Shown here piece by piece: positions 1 through 12,599 of a stretch of DNA of 64,000 nucleotides. The translations under genes and the position numbers were made by a program. Where the stretch lies: assembly GCA_030549335.1 (NCBI GenBank), contig CM060194.1:32632171-32696170 (forward strand), given 5' to 3'. Numbering within the stretch: the first letter of the stretch is position 1; each line of letters opens with the position of its first letter. The notes beneath the pieces are model-generated. The model made no database searches, was not told the DNA's origin, and saw only the letters and a program-made list of their open reading frames with translations. This DNA comes from Pontederia crassipes. Lineage: Eukaryota; Streptophyta; Magnoliopsida; Commelinales; Pontederiaceae.

Positions 1-1460
1 GTGTCACAACTTGAATTTTTTTCAACTTTGATGAACTAATCATTGTAGCAACACCAAAGAATATTTTACTTTGTAATATGTACAAGGACTTCTATCTTAC
101 TTCCTTTAAAATTATAGTATTGCTTTTCATGATCAAGAGAATGTCTCCAATTGTATTAACTAACAACCTTTATAATATGACTTATAGCGATAACAAATTC
201 TTTTTTCGTTGTGAAACATGAAAGACTGTTAGTGCTCTCACCAAATTATCATGTCCTGAAATGTAAATGTATTGCTGCTCATAACAAATTTTCCACCGCC
301 AGTTTTTTATAAAATGAGAATAATTCTTTATTCAGAACATCCAAATCAAGAATTCGTCCATTCTCTGTTCAGCGTCATGAAAATTTGTTTTTTTCCCTTA
401 AGATTAAAACATATCCAATATATGAAAACTCAACAATAATTTGATATTTCCAACATAGTATTTAATTTTTAAGTATTTTAATTCCATTTTGTTATGCATT
501 ATTATTAGCAAAAAATACGTTGCTGTAATTAATTTTTTTGCGTACTCGAATTTGATATGTTGTGCAAGTGAAACGTGTTTTGGTGATGAAACTTTTTTTC
601 TAATCATTATAAATTTTATTATTATGTGTTATTTCAAATCCAATGTTTATGCCATACACTATTTTATTGATACATGTTAAGCAATATCCTAATTGCCAAA
701 TCTTATTTATTATTATGATTCATAATTGTAATGATCCATACATAGATATTTTAGTCACAAATCATAATTAATTATTTAAAATTTGAAGAATACAATCAAA
801 TGAAATATGATATCAACAAAATACCGTTTTCCTTGATCTCTTTATTTTATCAAATATTAAATCAAAAATTGTAATTCAAAATTAAAATTTGAATAATTTT
901 CACCTCCCTTAACTTTGTCTGGTTGTCATTTTGGTTCTTTAACTTTAGTTTGTAACTAGAAGATCCCTTAATTTTGTATCGTGAAGTGTATTTTAACAAA
1001 CAACAAAGAAAAGAAGATGAGGTATGGCATGTCCATGTGAATTTTAAAAAATGTGGCATCTCCCAATAGAACTCATCATCTTCCAAAACCAAAGTAATGG
1101 GTTCATGCCCTAGAAAGCTTCGTGATTTTTTTTACTGCGCCAGGTGATGGCTTGATCTCTCTTCTTCCTCCACTCTTATTGGAGTTGCTTCTTCTACAAC
1201 CTCTCAATCTGGCAAAAAGGAAAAGATCGTTTCCTTGAACCTCCCATTGTAGCAAAATTGTTTGAGAATTTAATTTGGTTCTATTGGAGATTATATGTGT
1301 CTTCTCGTTTAGGCATTTGTATTTTTTTAGATTGTTATTTTTTATTAAATTTCACTTCATAATCTTAAAGCTTATTTGATCTTTTTTATTATCACGTGAA
1401 GTGTTCTCCTTTGCGCACGAGAAATTGTGAATACTTGCCTCCCCCTTCTCCTTTATTCTT
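1..1460. other. AT-rich intergenic sequence, no gene seen
   Basis: Very AT-rich, with only short open frames that lack protein-like composition. I find no splice-consistent exons, no tRNA-like element and no clear terminal repeats. Around 1130-1460 the composition is slightly more mixed and may be decayed genic or transposon sequence, but nothing is recognisable. Confidence 0.6.
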
Positions 1461-1798
1461 TCACTCTTTTAGCTGGAAGTTGGCAATCGTAGAAGAAGGG
1501 GTAGCAAACCAATCATCAAATTGGAGAAGAAGGTAGCGGCGGAAGATGTCGCAAATGAGAAGAAGCAAGTGTTTATCATTGCCCAAACTACGAAGAAGAC
1601 AATAGCTGCCTCCAACTATTTTGTTGAAACTGTGAAGCAAAAGGATGATACACCAACGAAGAAGGTGAAAAAAGAAACTAAAATTGGGAAGCAAAAGGAT
1701 GATACACCGATGAAGAAGGTGAAAAAAGAAGCTGAGGCATCTATTTCCAACAATAGCAATGGGGCAGTAGAGCTTCTGCCATTGTTCCTGAAGAGAGG
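1461..1798 (+). other. Lysine-rich open stretch of unknown origin
   Basis: A forward frame opening at 1521 encodes a lysine-rich, hydrophilic peptide holding two copies of a short motif (KQKDDTP followed by KKVKKE) at about 1635-1730, a 54-bp direct duplication. The frame runs on past 1799 into what I read as the 5' LTR of copia element A, so its 3' part is not an independent coding sequence. It may be a fragment of a host exon (basic, charged, nuclear-protein-like composition) captured or broken by the transposon, or chance. No family recognised. Confidence 0.3.
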
Positions 1799-2137
1799 TG
1801 CCCTTTTGGTGGGCCACGTGGCCGACGTGCAGCAGCAGCTGCCTTTCGCGCAAGAAGAGCGCGTTGAAAGCTCATCTGACGTGTGCGAGTTAGTGAGTGA
1901 TGACCATGTGACAATGTGCTCTGGGCGGCAATCAATTGTCCTCTCGTAGAAGTCTCCTTCACCTTGTACTTTTTTCTATAAAAGGGGATCAATACTGAGA
2001 GTTCCATTCCTCCGATATTCGCTCCCCAATCCCGAGATACAAGTGTGTTTATCAAGTGTTTGTGAAAAAGTCTCGACGATTTATTTCTGCAACAAGAGGT
2101 ATTCCGCAATCTTTGATTTATATATGTTATAAATTCA
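1799..2137 (+). repeat. 5' LTR of copia element A
   Basis: It shares several blocks with 32673-32995: the 'gtgggcca' block, 'aattgtcctctc', 'aagtctccttca', a TATA-like ctataaaagg (about 1977), 'caatcccga', and the ending tttatatatgttataaatt. It begins with TG at 1799 and ends in CA at 2137. The next bases (2138-2148, agtattagagc) resemble a decayed initiator-methionine tRNA primer site. The LTRs are diverged, with one extra segment in the right copy, indicating age. Confidence 0.65.
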
Positions 2138-4189
2138 AGTATTAGAGCTTTTTATTTTTTTTTCTCGAACTCATGATTGTGTCGAAAAATAATATTTGTT
2201 ATTATTTTTTAGATATGCGTATCTCGGTTTATGACCACGTCTGAGGGACAAAATGGTCTTTGACGTCAGAAATATATTATGAATGAACCTAGACCATAAT
2301 ACATTTTTTATAATCTATTTTAATACTTTTGGTGATTTTTAATTTTTTTCCTACATGTGTTGCAATAGAAAAAAGTAAAAAAATAAAAATAAAAAGGTCG
2401 GGTGCAAAAGATGTTGTACCCATTTGAATTAGAAGATGGGCTGCTAGAGAGGCCCAATTAATAGTTTTTTCTTTTCTTTTCTTTTCTAATTTTGATCATA
2501 ATATTTAAATAATTAAAAATTAAAATTTATCTATTTTAAAATTTTAAAAAAATAGAAAAATGTGTAATTTTTCTGTAAATTTCAAATAATGCATGCAATT
2601 TAACACTATTAGAAAAGAAAATCAACAAATAAATGCATTATCATGTATGAAATAAATATTGTCATTTATGTATATCATAATGATATTTATTATTGTTATC
2701 TAAATTCAATTATGGAAGGCATTTGAATAATTTGAAATTTGAATTTGAATTCAGAATTGGTACGTTCAAATTTATTGCAAATAATTGTCCTCGTAAAATT
2801 TTAGACTATGTTAAAATTGTGGATTTGAATTTAAAATTGGTATGCCCAATTTTATTAAGCGTGATTATTTGTCTAAAATTTCAAATTGAGTTGAAATTAA
2901 ATAAATTGAATTAATTCTTTTTATAAGAATTAATCAACATGCATGGCAATATTATTTTTTGATATGTGCTCAAATCAATGTCTTATGCAAGCCTATAAAA
3001 AAGAATAATTAGTTGGTCTAATTATACAATTTATGTAATTAAATGATACATGAAACATAGGTAGTTCATTTATAGGATTAAGGGCTTGTTTGGATTCTTT
3101 GGATTGAGGATTTTGAAGGAGTGGAGTGATATATGGGAATATAAGTCTTGTTTGAATAATAATTTTATATTAGTTAAGAGGGGTGGGATGGGGTGGGGTG
3201 AGATAGCTAAGTCTTCCTAACGCCATATTTTTAATTCCATCAAATTGGTGAAATGAGAAGAGATTAATAATTTTAGTCTAAATTAACCTTCTCTCTTCCT
3301 TTTCTCTTCTCTTGTCTTTCTTTATCTCTCTAATCAATCTCTCCTCTCTCTCATACTAGTCAACAAATATTATGATGAAATAAATTTTTATCTATATTAA
3401 TTTTTAGTCAATATTTATCTCTCATTTTTAACTTTTTAAAATAGATGCATGAATGAAAATTTTATATATAAATAAATAATATATAAGAAATAGAAAAATA
3501 TGTCAATAAAAAAATAAAAGAGAAAAATAAATTAAGTAATAAAGAAATATATGATAAGCATTTGTTAATCGTTAATCATTATTAATATTTTAAATATATA
3601 ATGGAGGGTAAAAATGACTTTTATACAAATAAAACATTCTTTATCCCACTCAACATCTTATATAGTTTATTATCCAAATATGGACTTTTTGACGACACAC
3701 CACACTTCACCACACTATCATTCACCACTCCGCCCTGCCCCACCCTTAGATTAATTATTTGCCAAACAAGCCCTAAGGCATATTAAGATTCAAATATTGT
3801 CATAATAATTAATGTCTTTTTACTGAGAAGTGTTTGTGGCCCCAAATACATGTCTATAAAAGTTTCGATAAATTGGCTCGTGCATTGTTGATGCGTGATA
3901 GTGATACCATAATTTTTTCTAATATGATGTCGATAGTGCGCGGTTATTTAATTGACACCCTTCGAGGAAGAGCCTCCTGTTGTATTAGTCCTGATTGTCC
4001 TGGCCATATTAGAAATAATTTGATGCGCCACACGAAATAAATTTCAGTGATTTTGATATAAGTTGATTAAAAATGCATATAGTATAAAATTTTGAATTAT
4101 GTGTTAATTCAAAATTCAGACACTTAAATTAATTTTGTCACATTGTTAATATAATGAATAATAATATTTCTTGAAGATAGTGGAAGATG
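2138..4189 (+). other. Untranslated leader of element A, AT-rich
   Basis: Sequence between the left LTR of A and its gag. No gene is visible; it is AT-rich and interrupted by a MITE at 3082-3773. A forward frame near 3834-4040 has no recognisable family. Confidence 0.5.
3082..3773. mobile_element. MITE, Tourist/PIF-Harbinger-like
   Basis: Inverted ends: gggcttgtttgg at 3082 and its reverse complement ccaaacaagccc ending at 3773. Both ends are flanked by the trinucleotide taa (3079-3081 and 3774-3776), which fits the TWA target duplication of PIF/Harbinger elements. Internal subterminal G-tracts on the left (about 3180-3200) mirror C-tracts on the right (about 3730-3750). About 692 bp, non-coding, AT-rich core. 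It lies inside the leader of copia element A and is therefore younger than A. Confidence 0.8.
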
Positions 4190-4958
4190 AGTGGGAGTAT
4201 AGCAACCTCTCAATGTCACTACTTCAAAAGTATTATTAGTTTATTATTTATGTTTTTACAAAATAAGAATGAAAAGCTAAATGACAATAATTATGATATT
4301 TGGAACCACAAGGTCCAATATCTCTTACAAGAATAAGAGGTCTTGGAGACAATTAATCACGTTGTCAATGAACCTGGAGTAATGGCCAATGCCAGATGGA
4401 TCTGGAGGCATATCAAGTCCAAAAAGAATCATATTGCTCGCATCACGTTGTTGAATACGATGAACAATTCTTTATTATGCGAATTAGAAGTCTATAAAAT
4501 AGTATCCAAAATATGGACACCGCTCCACAATAATTATGGGTCACCCCAACCATCAAGCGTCGGGTGCTCATTGTCAAATTTGATACATATCGGAAGCAAC
4601 CAAATTATACGATGATGGAGCATGTACATGAAATGCCTAACATGATCCGTGAACTCAAAATTGCGGGACAAATACTTGATGACAGGTGCAGGCTCTAATC
4701 AACTGTCTTCCTAGAAGTTGGAAACATATGCGTTGTAATTCGATACACAATGAAAATGTCAAAGCCGTTGACCAAGCTGCTCACCACATTGAGATAGAAG
4801 ATGAGACCCTTCAAGTCATAAACCAACCATATGAAGAATTAGTTACTGAAAATTATGGGCAAAGAGTCGGTTCCCAATTCAAGAGAAATTTGTCGAATAA
4901 GTTTCACAAAATAAAAAGGAATGGAGATGCTGGACAAAGGAAAGCTCAACAACAACAC
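4190..4958 (+). pseudogene. Gag remnant of copia element A (5' part)
   Basis: Copia-type gag sequence: a KLNDNNYDIW-type start region near 4275-4330, followed by sequence typical of the UBN2 gag family up to the boundary with element B at 4959. The remainder of gag, including a decayed CCHC knuckle, resumes at about 28285. It is broken in several places and is a fossil. Confidence 0.65.
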
Positions 4959-6966
4959 TGTTGAATCATATGTTTTGATGATAACAAATAAAATTGAACA
5001 TAAAAATTATTAATCTATGCTCAATTGATGACAATGTAGGTGCAAAATTGAGATGACTTCATTTACATAAGAAACCATCAAGTTAAAATGATGAAAATAA
5101 AAATTATACACACGATAGTTGACCCACCGATTGACCGTCCATGGCGATCGAATGACCAATGTTAAGCGGCAAAAATGAAGAGACTGTGCTGGTCAATGGA
5201 TCGGTCGTTACATCGGTCGATCGATCAACTTAAAAGTCGAATTCAAGAAATAATGAGACCATGTTGGTCGATGAACCGATTGAAAGATCGGTCAACCAGA
5301 CAGTGAATAAAGTCACAGATATCGTACAATAGTCATATTGATCGGTCGACCGACTTATATAAATAATAATGACTATTTTTAAAGAAAAAAATATGGAAAA
5401 CTTTTTCGACGTGATTAACATTTGTAGAAACCTAAAAGAAGTGCCAAAGCTTAAAGGAAGATTATCCAAGCAAACAAGATCATTCTAAAACTTCTTTCAA
5501 GTTCTTGAGCCCAAAGTTGCAAATTCATTCATTTCTCTTCTAAGCTTTGAGTGTGACAATATTTTGTAAAAGAAGTGAATTAGATGGAATCATTGTATTC
5601 TGATCTAGTGAAGTTGAGAGCTCTTTGTAAGAAGAGGTGTGCCTTGCCTCTTGAGCGGAAAAGAATGCGTGTGGTGTAAAGAGATTTGTTATCTCCCTAC
5701 AAGAAAAGAGAAAGATAATAGATCTCCGATGGTCTCGAGGATAAGAAGTCAGAACGGGGAACTAGGCCAAAGACTTAGAGCCGAACCTCATCAACACATC
5801 GTGTCTCCTTTTGTTTGCTCCTTATCTCTCACTCACTCATTATTGTTATTTGCTTGTGATCGGTTTTATTATTTTTTCGAATTTGATTTCACAAAAAGAT
5901 TTTAAAACATCAATTCACCTAAAGGTGTTTATTGGATCGGGCAGCCTGATCCGTCCGTTGTCCGACCCGATAGCATATCGGCTCGTCCGTCCAAATTCGA
6001 GCCTGGGTCCGTCCGATTTCTTAGTGGGCTTGGGCCTATATCAGGTTGGATACAATTATTCATTCGTTTGCCCGGTACCGTTAGCCTGATATCCGTCCAA
6101 TATCCGTTCGATAATTTAGAAATCGCATGTTAGCCCGTCCATTAACCGTTAATAGATTAAACTTATTAAAATAATATAAATATTATTGTACAAATTTATT
6201 TTAATTAACTCATGTGCTGCCATTATGTTATTTAACTAATGTTAATTGGTTATGCAAAATGCATTATTCTAATTTTTATTCTTCTATAATGATATGATCA
6301 TATCTTTTATATAATGATATAATTTTATTTTTCTATAATGTTATTTATGCTTAATGCAAAAGTAAGAATGCAAGATCAATTTATATATGATGAAGATAAT
6401 GAATATAGAGAAGACGAATCTTTTACCAGTGTTGCATTATGCATAGTTACCTATTGGTAGTAATATTTAATTATTGTAAATTTTATTTTGCTTAATATGA
6501 TACTAAATATGTAATATTTCATTTTTAGCACAATGGATTTTCAAACTACTTCGATTGTGAGCGTAGGGTATAAGTCGAACTACGTAAGTATTTTGTCTCT
6601 CTTATTTATATTTGACAACATAATAAGTAAATATATAATAATAAATTATGGAATAACATATTGTGGTATCCTTTTACTACATATTATAGGATAGATAATT
6701 TTTAAGATATTAAAAAAATTAAAAAATATTAATGAACTAGTCCGATCCGTTTAATTGTCGGCCCGACCGTTAAGGTCCGGTAGACCTTAATGGGGTGGAC
6801 AAGGCTAGGCAGTTATTGGGCACCCTGATGTCTGTCCGATAAGATAAGAGGTCGACCGTGTCCGTCCGATATCCGGTCAACATCCGGTTAACAAAATCTA
6901 TTAGTAGCCCGTCCGATCTGTTAAGCACCTTTAAATTCACCCTTTCTTGGTGTGTTCGATCTTACA
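4959..6966 (+). repeat. 5' LTR of element B (interrupted)
   Basis: Starts TGTTGAATC and ends GATCTTACA immediately before the primer site. It matches 17279 onward (shared ATGTTTTGATGATAACAAA start and 'cttgaaggaagattatcc' block). The LTR is rich in tcggtcgaccgat-type motifs at 5110-5350, repeated in a pattern of roughly 60-70 bp; this copy has fewer of them than the 3' copy. A 1014-bp hAT-like element interrupts it at 5920-6933. Without that insert the LTR is about 1 kb. Confidence 0.75.
5920..6933. mobile_element. Non-autonomous hAT-like element, 1014 bp, with 8-bp TSD
   Basis: Terminal inverted repeats TAAAGGTGTTTA (5920) and TTAAGCACCTTTA (ending 6933), flanked by the exact 8-bp direct repeat aattcacc (5912-5919 and 6934-6941). 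An 8-bp duplication is the hAT signature. Subterminal regions carry many short gtccgt/ccgtccga motifs in both orientations, typical of transposase-binding repeats; the core is AT-rich and holds no transposase. The uninterrupted target can be read in the other LTR copies of element B. Confidence 0.85.
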
Positions 6967-6980
6967 ATTGGTATCAAAGC
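6967..6980 (+). other. Primer-binding site of element B
   Basis: The sequence attggtatcaaagc directly after the LTR end is close to TGGTATCAGAGC, the complement of the initiator methionine tRNA 3' end used by most plant copia and gypsy elements. It fixes the LTR boundary at 6966. Confidence 0.75.
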
Positions 6981-7129
6981 ATATTACTCTTATTTTAAGA
7001 TTTAAACATCTTTAGAGTTATAGCATCAAGTGGATTTAATTTTTCCGAAGTTCAATCGATTAATCGTCATCCACTTTTCAATGCATCAAATTTTGCATAT
7101 TAAAAAATTAGGATGCAAGCATATGCATG

Positions 7130-7870
7130 TTCTGTCGATATTGATGCGTGGAATGTTGTTAAAAAAGGGTTTGATTTACGTGAAAAGTCTCTTTTAGAAT
7201 ATACCGAAGGAAAAAGATTTTTTAGTAAAACTTGATTGGAAAGCTAAGAATATTTTTTATTGTGCTTTGAATCCAACGGAGTTTATTCGAATTTCTAGTA
7301 GTCAAAGTGATAATGAGATTTGAAAGAAGGAATGAATAAAGTTAAGGAATCTAGATTAAATATTTTAAAATTCTTTTAAGATGCATGAAAATGAATCTAT
7401 AAATAAGATGGTTGTACGCTTTAATGATATTATAAATAACTTAACCTCTTCAGACGAGCTAAGGACTAATTCTTAAAAGGTGAAAAACTTTCTCGGATCC
7501 TTCTCTTCCAAATGGCATACAAAGATAATGATGATTGAAGAAAAAGACTTGAACAAATTATACTTTGATGATCTTATAGGTTCATTCTTAACCTATGAGA
7601 TCGGAATCAATGAGGATGAAGAAGCAAATGCTACAAAAAGAAAAATATTGATATTAAAAGTAAACAAAGATGAGGAAGGCATAAATGAAGAAGATGAAGA
7701 TCTTGAAAAGAAGCTTGTCCTATATGCAAAGAAGCTTGACAAGTATGTCAAGTTTACCAAGTAAAAGAAGAAGGATGACTTCACCAAGAGAATACCATTA
7801 TCAAGCTAGAATCAAATAACATGCTTTGAATATAAAAACGTTGGACATTATAAAAATGAGTGTCCAAATT
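7130..7870 (+). pseudogene. Gag remnant of element B
   Basis: Readable parts resemble Sirevirus gag: an EEKDLNKLYFDDLIGSFLTYE segment at about 7535-7600, an acidic stretch (7600-7730), and a knuckle-like CFEYKNVGHYKNECP region near 7820-7870. Broken fossil. Confidence 0.6.
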
Positions 7871-9145
7871 TGGTCAAAAAGGAGAAAGATGCAAAAAATT
7901 CAAGAAGGAAGAACGTTTCAAGTCACTTGGGATGAAAGCGAAGATAAAAAAAAATGACTCCAATACCTCCTCTAGTGATGATGATGAAAAAGTTTACATA
8001 TGTCTAATAACTAATAGTCATGAAGTATTATGTAACTCATCTTATTTTAGTGATAGTGAATTTTTTAATGTGGATAAAGAGTTTAGAATTCTTATTAATA
8101 AATATGAATGCGTAAAAATAAAATATGATAGTATAAAAATAGAGCTTGAAAATTTGTAAAAGAAAAATGAGAATGTTGACTTTAAAGCATGTGAAAATGT
8201 GTGATTTATTGAATGAAGAAAACTCTAACTTGGAATTCTTAATTGATGAATGGAAAATGAAAAATAGTACACTAAAATCATTTTGTGAAATTGGAATTGA
8301 AATTGAAATTTTAAAAGTTGATGTTGAAAAATTCTCAAATTAAAGTAAGATGTTAAATATCATGCTTAGTGAATATAGAATATGTTCGAATAAAAAAGTA
8401 CTTGGTTTCAAGTGTTTGAAAAGAAAATTGATAAAAGATTTTTATTTGTTAAAGCATCACATGATTATATAAGATCACATATTACTTGCTATCATTGTGT
8501 ATATGAAGGACATTATTCTTATGATTGCAGAATTATGAAAGGAGTGAATAATGATGAAGAAAATTTGAATTCCAAAAAGGATCATTTCTAACCAAGATTG
8601 ACCTAAGCAAGTTTGGTTACAAAAAATATGAAACTAATTTCTTTTTTGTAGGGAGTTCCAAGGTACAATAAAGGTAAATGGTATGTAGATAGTAAAGGAA
8701 GAGTAATTGGTAAGGGTAATATTGTTAAGAATGTCAAAGTGTATTTGGAAAATGTTTGACTAATTGAAAACTTAAAACATAATCTAATTAGCATAAGTCA
8801 ATTATGTGATAAAAGTTATTTAGTCAAATTTGAAAAGCACAAGTGTTTGATACTAGATGAAAACAATGGAGTTCTACATATGAATTTTAGATACAATAAT
8901 GTGTACAAAATTAATTTTGATAACTTGAAAATGAAAAATATTTTAACACTATGCATGATGATATAAACTTGTGGTATAAAAGATTAGAACATGCAAATTA
9001 TAAATTACTCAATAAGCTTTTAAATCATGAAGTGGATAGAAGTTTGCTTAAGATTAAATTTGATATAAATAATATTTGTGATTCATGTCTAAAAAGTAAA
9101 CAAACCAATAGCTCGTTTAAATTAAAAGAAGTCATTAATATATAG
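7871..9145 (+). pseudogene. Gag tail / protease / gag-pre-integrase remnant of element B
   Basis: Lysine- and asparagine-rich coding remnants (7860-8340). A second knuckle-like segment lies near 8480-8545. Then comes a protease/pre-integrase region; at 8951-9145 the sequence reads as the gag-pre-integrase (zinc-binding) domain, with LWYKRLEHANYKLLNKL and the downstream CDSCLKSKQ motif. Broken. Confidence 0.6.
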
Positions 9146-9159
9146 GTCTTTGAAACGTT

Positions 9160-11620
9160 TACATCTTGATTTATTTGTACCAATTGATGTAGTAAGCTTA
9201 GAAGGAAAAAGATATATATTTGTGATTGTTGATGATTTCTCTCGTTTCATTTGAATTATTTTTCTTTCTAGTAAAGATGAAACGATAAACATGTTCTCAA
9301 ATTTTGCAAAAGGAATTCAAAAATGAATTTGAACAAAAAATTTAAAAATTAGAAGTGACCATTGGGGAGAATTTGAAAATCATAAATTTAAATTGTTTTA
9401 TGAGGAATACGGAATTACTCATAACTTTTCCACTTCGAAGACACCTCAACAAAATGGATTAGTAGAAAGGAAAAATAAAACTATATAAGAAATGACTAGA
9501 ATAATTTTAAATGAAATCAATTTTCCAAAATATTATTGGACGGAGGCCGTAAACATACTATGCTATGTTCTTAATATGATTCCTATGCTATGTTCTTAAT
9601 AGGATTCTACTTAGACCTCTTGAAAAGAAAACATATTTTGAAATTTTATATGGAAAGAAACCCCATAGTTTTTATTTCAAAATTTTTGCTTGTAAATGTT
9701 ATATTTTAAATGTCAAAGATAAAATATTTTAAATGTCAAAGATAAACTAAGTAAATTTAATGTCAAATGTGATGATGATATTTTCCTTGGTTATTCTAGT
9801 ACAAATAAATGTTATAGAGTGTACCACAAAAGAACATTAGTTGTTGAAGAGTTTATTAATGTTAAATTCAATGAAACTAATAATTTTTTTATGAGCAAGC
9901 AAGTGCATGATGAAGAAGAAGAAATAGTTGAAGTGCAAAGATAACTTGATAATGTGCAAAATGAGGACTTGGAGGAAGTTAAAGTTAACACTCAAAATGT
10001 GAAAGAAATGAAAGAACCTCGAATAGAAGAGAATCAAATCATTCAAAGAAATTAGAGACATGTTTCATTACATCAAGTTGATCAAGTTAGAAGTAATTTT
10101 GAACCCAACAACATAGATAAAGCACTTAAAGATTAAAATTGGATAAATGCAATGCATAATGAATTAAACAATTTTGAAAGAAATCAAGTGAGGAAACTTA
10201 TGGAGAGACCCAAGGACCATCTCATTATTCGAATCAAATAGGTCTTTCGAAACAAGTTAGATGAAAATGTTGTGAAGAACAAGACTAGATTAATGGACAA
10301 TAGTTACTCACAAATTAAAGGAATTGATTTTGACGAAATCTTTGCTCCCGTTGTTAGATTTGAAGCAATTCCAATCCTTTTGAATTTTGCATGTTATAAA
10401 GGTTTTAACCTTTTTCAAATGGGTGTAAAGTCGGCTTTTCTAAATTGTTTTATAAATGAAGAAGTTTATGTTGAATAACCTCAATGTTTTGAAAATTTAG
10501 ATTTTCTTAATAATGTTTTCAAACTTTCAAAAACTCTTTATATATTGAAACAAGCTCCTTGAGATTGGTATGAAACATTGAGTTCATCTTTAATAGAAAA
10601 TGATTTTCAAAAAGGGAAATTTGACACCACATTATTTTTAAAATATTTTAAAAATGACATTTTAATAGTTCACATTTATGTTGATAATATTTTAGAATGG
10701 TGCTACTAATGAATGCTTGTGTAAAGAGTTTGAAACTCTTATGCAAAAAAAATTTGAGTTAAGTTTTGTAGGAAAGCTCACTTTCTTTCTAGGCCTACAA
10801 GTGAAACAATTCATGGATGAAATTTTTTTTCATTCAAGAAAAATATACAAAGGAGTTACTTAAAATGTTCGGGAAGAACGAATGCAAGTCGAGCACAACC
10901 CCATGACCACCATTACAAAATTGGATAAAGATGAAAAATGTAAGTCCAATGATAAAAAAGGTACAGAAATATGATTGGTAACTTTTTCTATTTAATGACA
11001 TTTAAGCTAGATATCATGTTTAGTGTACGCTTGTGTACTAGATTTCAATCCGCTCCCAAAGAATCACATTTAATTGTCATTAAAAGGATGATGCATTACT
11101 TAAAGCATACATGTGAATTAAGCATTTGGTATGATAGAAATTCTTCATTTGAATTACATGCATACACCGATACATATTTTTTCGGGTGTAAAATTGATAG
11201 GAAAAGCACTAGTGGAATGTGTTATTTTTTTGGTAACTCTCTCATCTCATGAACTAGTAAGAAACAAAATTCCATTTCACTTTCTAACACCGATGTCGAA
11301 TATATGGTCGTCAGTAGTTGTTATGCACAAATATTATGAGTAAAACAATAATTGCTTAATTATGGTGTAAATTATTCAAATATACCCATGAAGTGCGATA
11401 ACAGAAGTGTTATAGAAATGAACAAAAATCCAATTCAACATTGTAGGATTAAACACATTGACTTGCGATACCATTTCATTAGAGAGCATGTGACCCTTAA
11501 GGATATTATCATTGAATATGTGTCCACGGGAGTTCAACTTGCAGACATATTTACAAAACCCTTTAGTGAAGAATGGTTCTTCATGTTTAGAAGGGAATTA
11601 GGAATGATTGAATTTTGATT
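9160..11620 (+). pseudogene. Integrase, reverse transcriptase and RNase H remnants of element B
   Basis: Integrase core text (LHLDLFVPIDVVSLEGKRY...VDDFSRF) at about 9165-9255 and a TPQQNGLVERKN-like segment near 9440-9475; copia reverse transcriptase (FDEIFAPVVRFEAI) at about 10325-10480; a YVDN-type active-site region near 10675-10690; RNase H (DRKSTSGMCYFFG) at about 11195-11240 and the polyprotein end (IKHIDLRYHFIREHV ... ADIFTKP) at 11450-11618. All features are copia-type. The region is broken in many places. Confidence 0.75.
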
Positions 11621-12132
11621 GCATATCAATTGTAAGTGAAAGTGACTTGGTTATGCATTATCACTTTTGGCATGGATTGAGTATTAAAAGTGTTGCACAA
11701 CACTTACATTCATGTGAAATATATCTCTAGAATAAGATTTTAATGATTAACATTTTGAAAACGGTGAAAATGAGTAAGCAAGGCATGATCAGTCGACTGC
11801 CTAAACTAACCAGTTGACCGGTGTAGGACCGAAATCAATCATCGTACATCGACCGATGGATTTTTGTTAAATTGCAAAAATAGGCATGGATCGGTCGACC
11901 ACTTGGCCTGACTGGTCAACCGATATATACGAAAATTGTGCATATATATATATATACTTCAACCGGTCGACTCGTCTTTCCTTTTTTGACTCGAGCCTTG
12001 CCCTAACCATCGTTCCTCCCTCTCTCAGCGACATCGCCGCTAACTGTCCGATCATCACCGTCGGCTTCCCTCCTCACCATCATCATCTACGACACCATCG
12101 TCGACCTCCTCACCGTCAGCTTCCCTCCTCAC
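11621..12132 (+). other. Post-pol spacer of element B
   Basis: Non-coding stretch after RNase H. At 11780-11970 it contains cggtcgac/gtcgacc motifs like those in the LTR, plus a short (AT)n. At about 11985-12130 composition shifts to C-rich, protein-like sequence that may be the start of the element's extra frame or captured DNA. No family assigned. Confidence 0.4.
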
Positions 12133-12545
12133 TGGACGTCGGAGGAGGATGCGGTGGAGGCAGACGGCGACGGAGGGCGGACGTCGACGCGGTGGAGAAG
12201 GCGGCGAAGGCAGACATCGGTGCGAAGGGAGGAGGAGGAGGCGGAGGTGGACGTCAGCACGGTGGAAAGCAGTGGGCGGATGGCGGTGGACGAGGCGGAG
12301 GCGACGGTGGAGGGCGGTAGGGGGGCGCGGTGGAGGTGGCGGACGGGCGTGATGGAGGAGGCGGTAAAGTAGGCGGAGGGGCGCGGTGGAGGAGGCGGAG
12401 GCAGAGGGCGGTGAAGGCGGAGGGCAGCGGAGGGGCGCGGTGGAGGAGGAGGCAGAGGGCCGCGGAGGCAGACATCGGCGCAGTGGAAGAGGCGGAGGAG
12501 GAGGAGGTCCGGCGTCGGACGTCGGGCGTCAGGCGTCGAGCGTCG
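12133..12545. repeat. GC-rich purine-skewed minisatellite-like island
   Basis: Degenerate tandem repetition of a gcgcggtggaggaggcggagg-type motif of variable length, very rich in G on the plus strand. It is open in several frames on both strands simply because of composition. It lies between post-pol sequence of element B and a CACTA-type block. Probably expanded simple sequence rather than a gene. Confidence 0.6.
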
Positions 12546-12599
12546 AACGAAGGGAGGAAAATAGTAAAACTGTAAAAGTGAAAACGAAGAAGAGGGATT

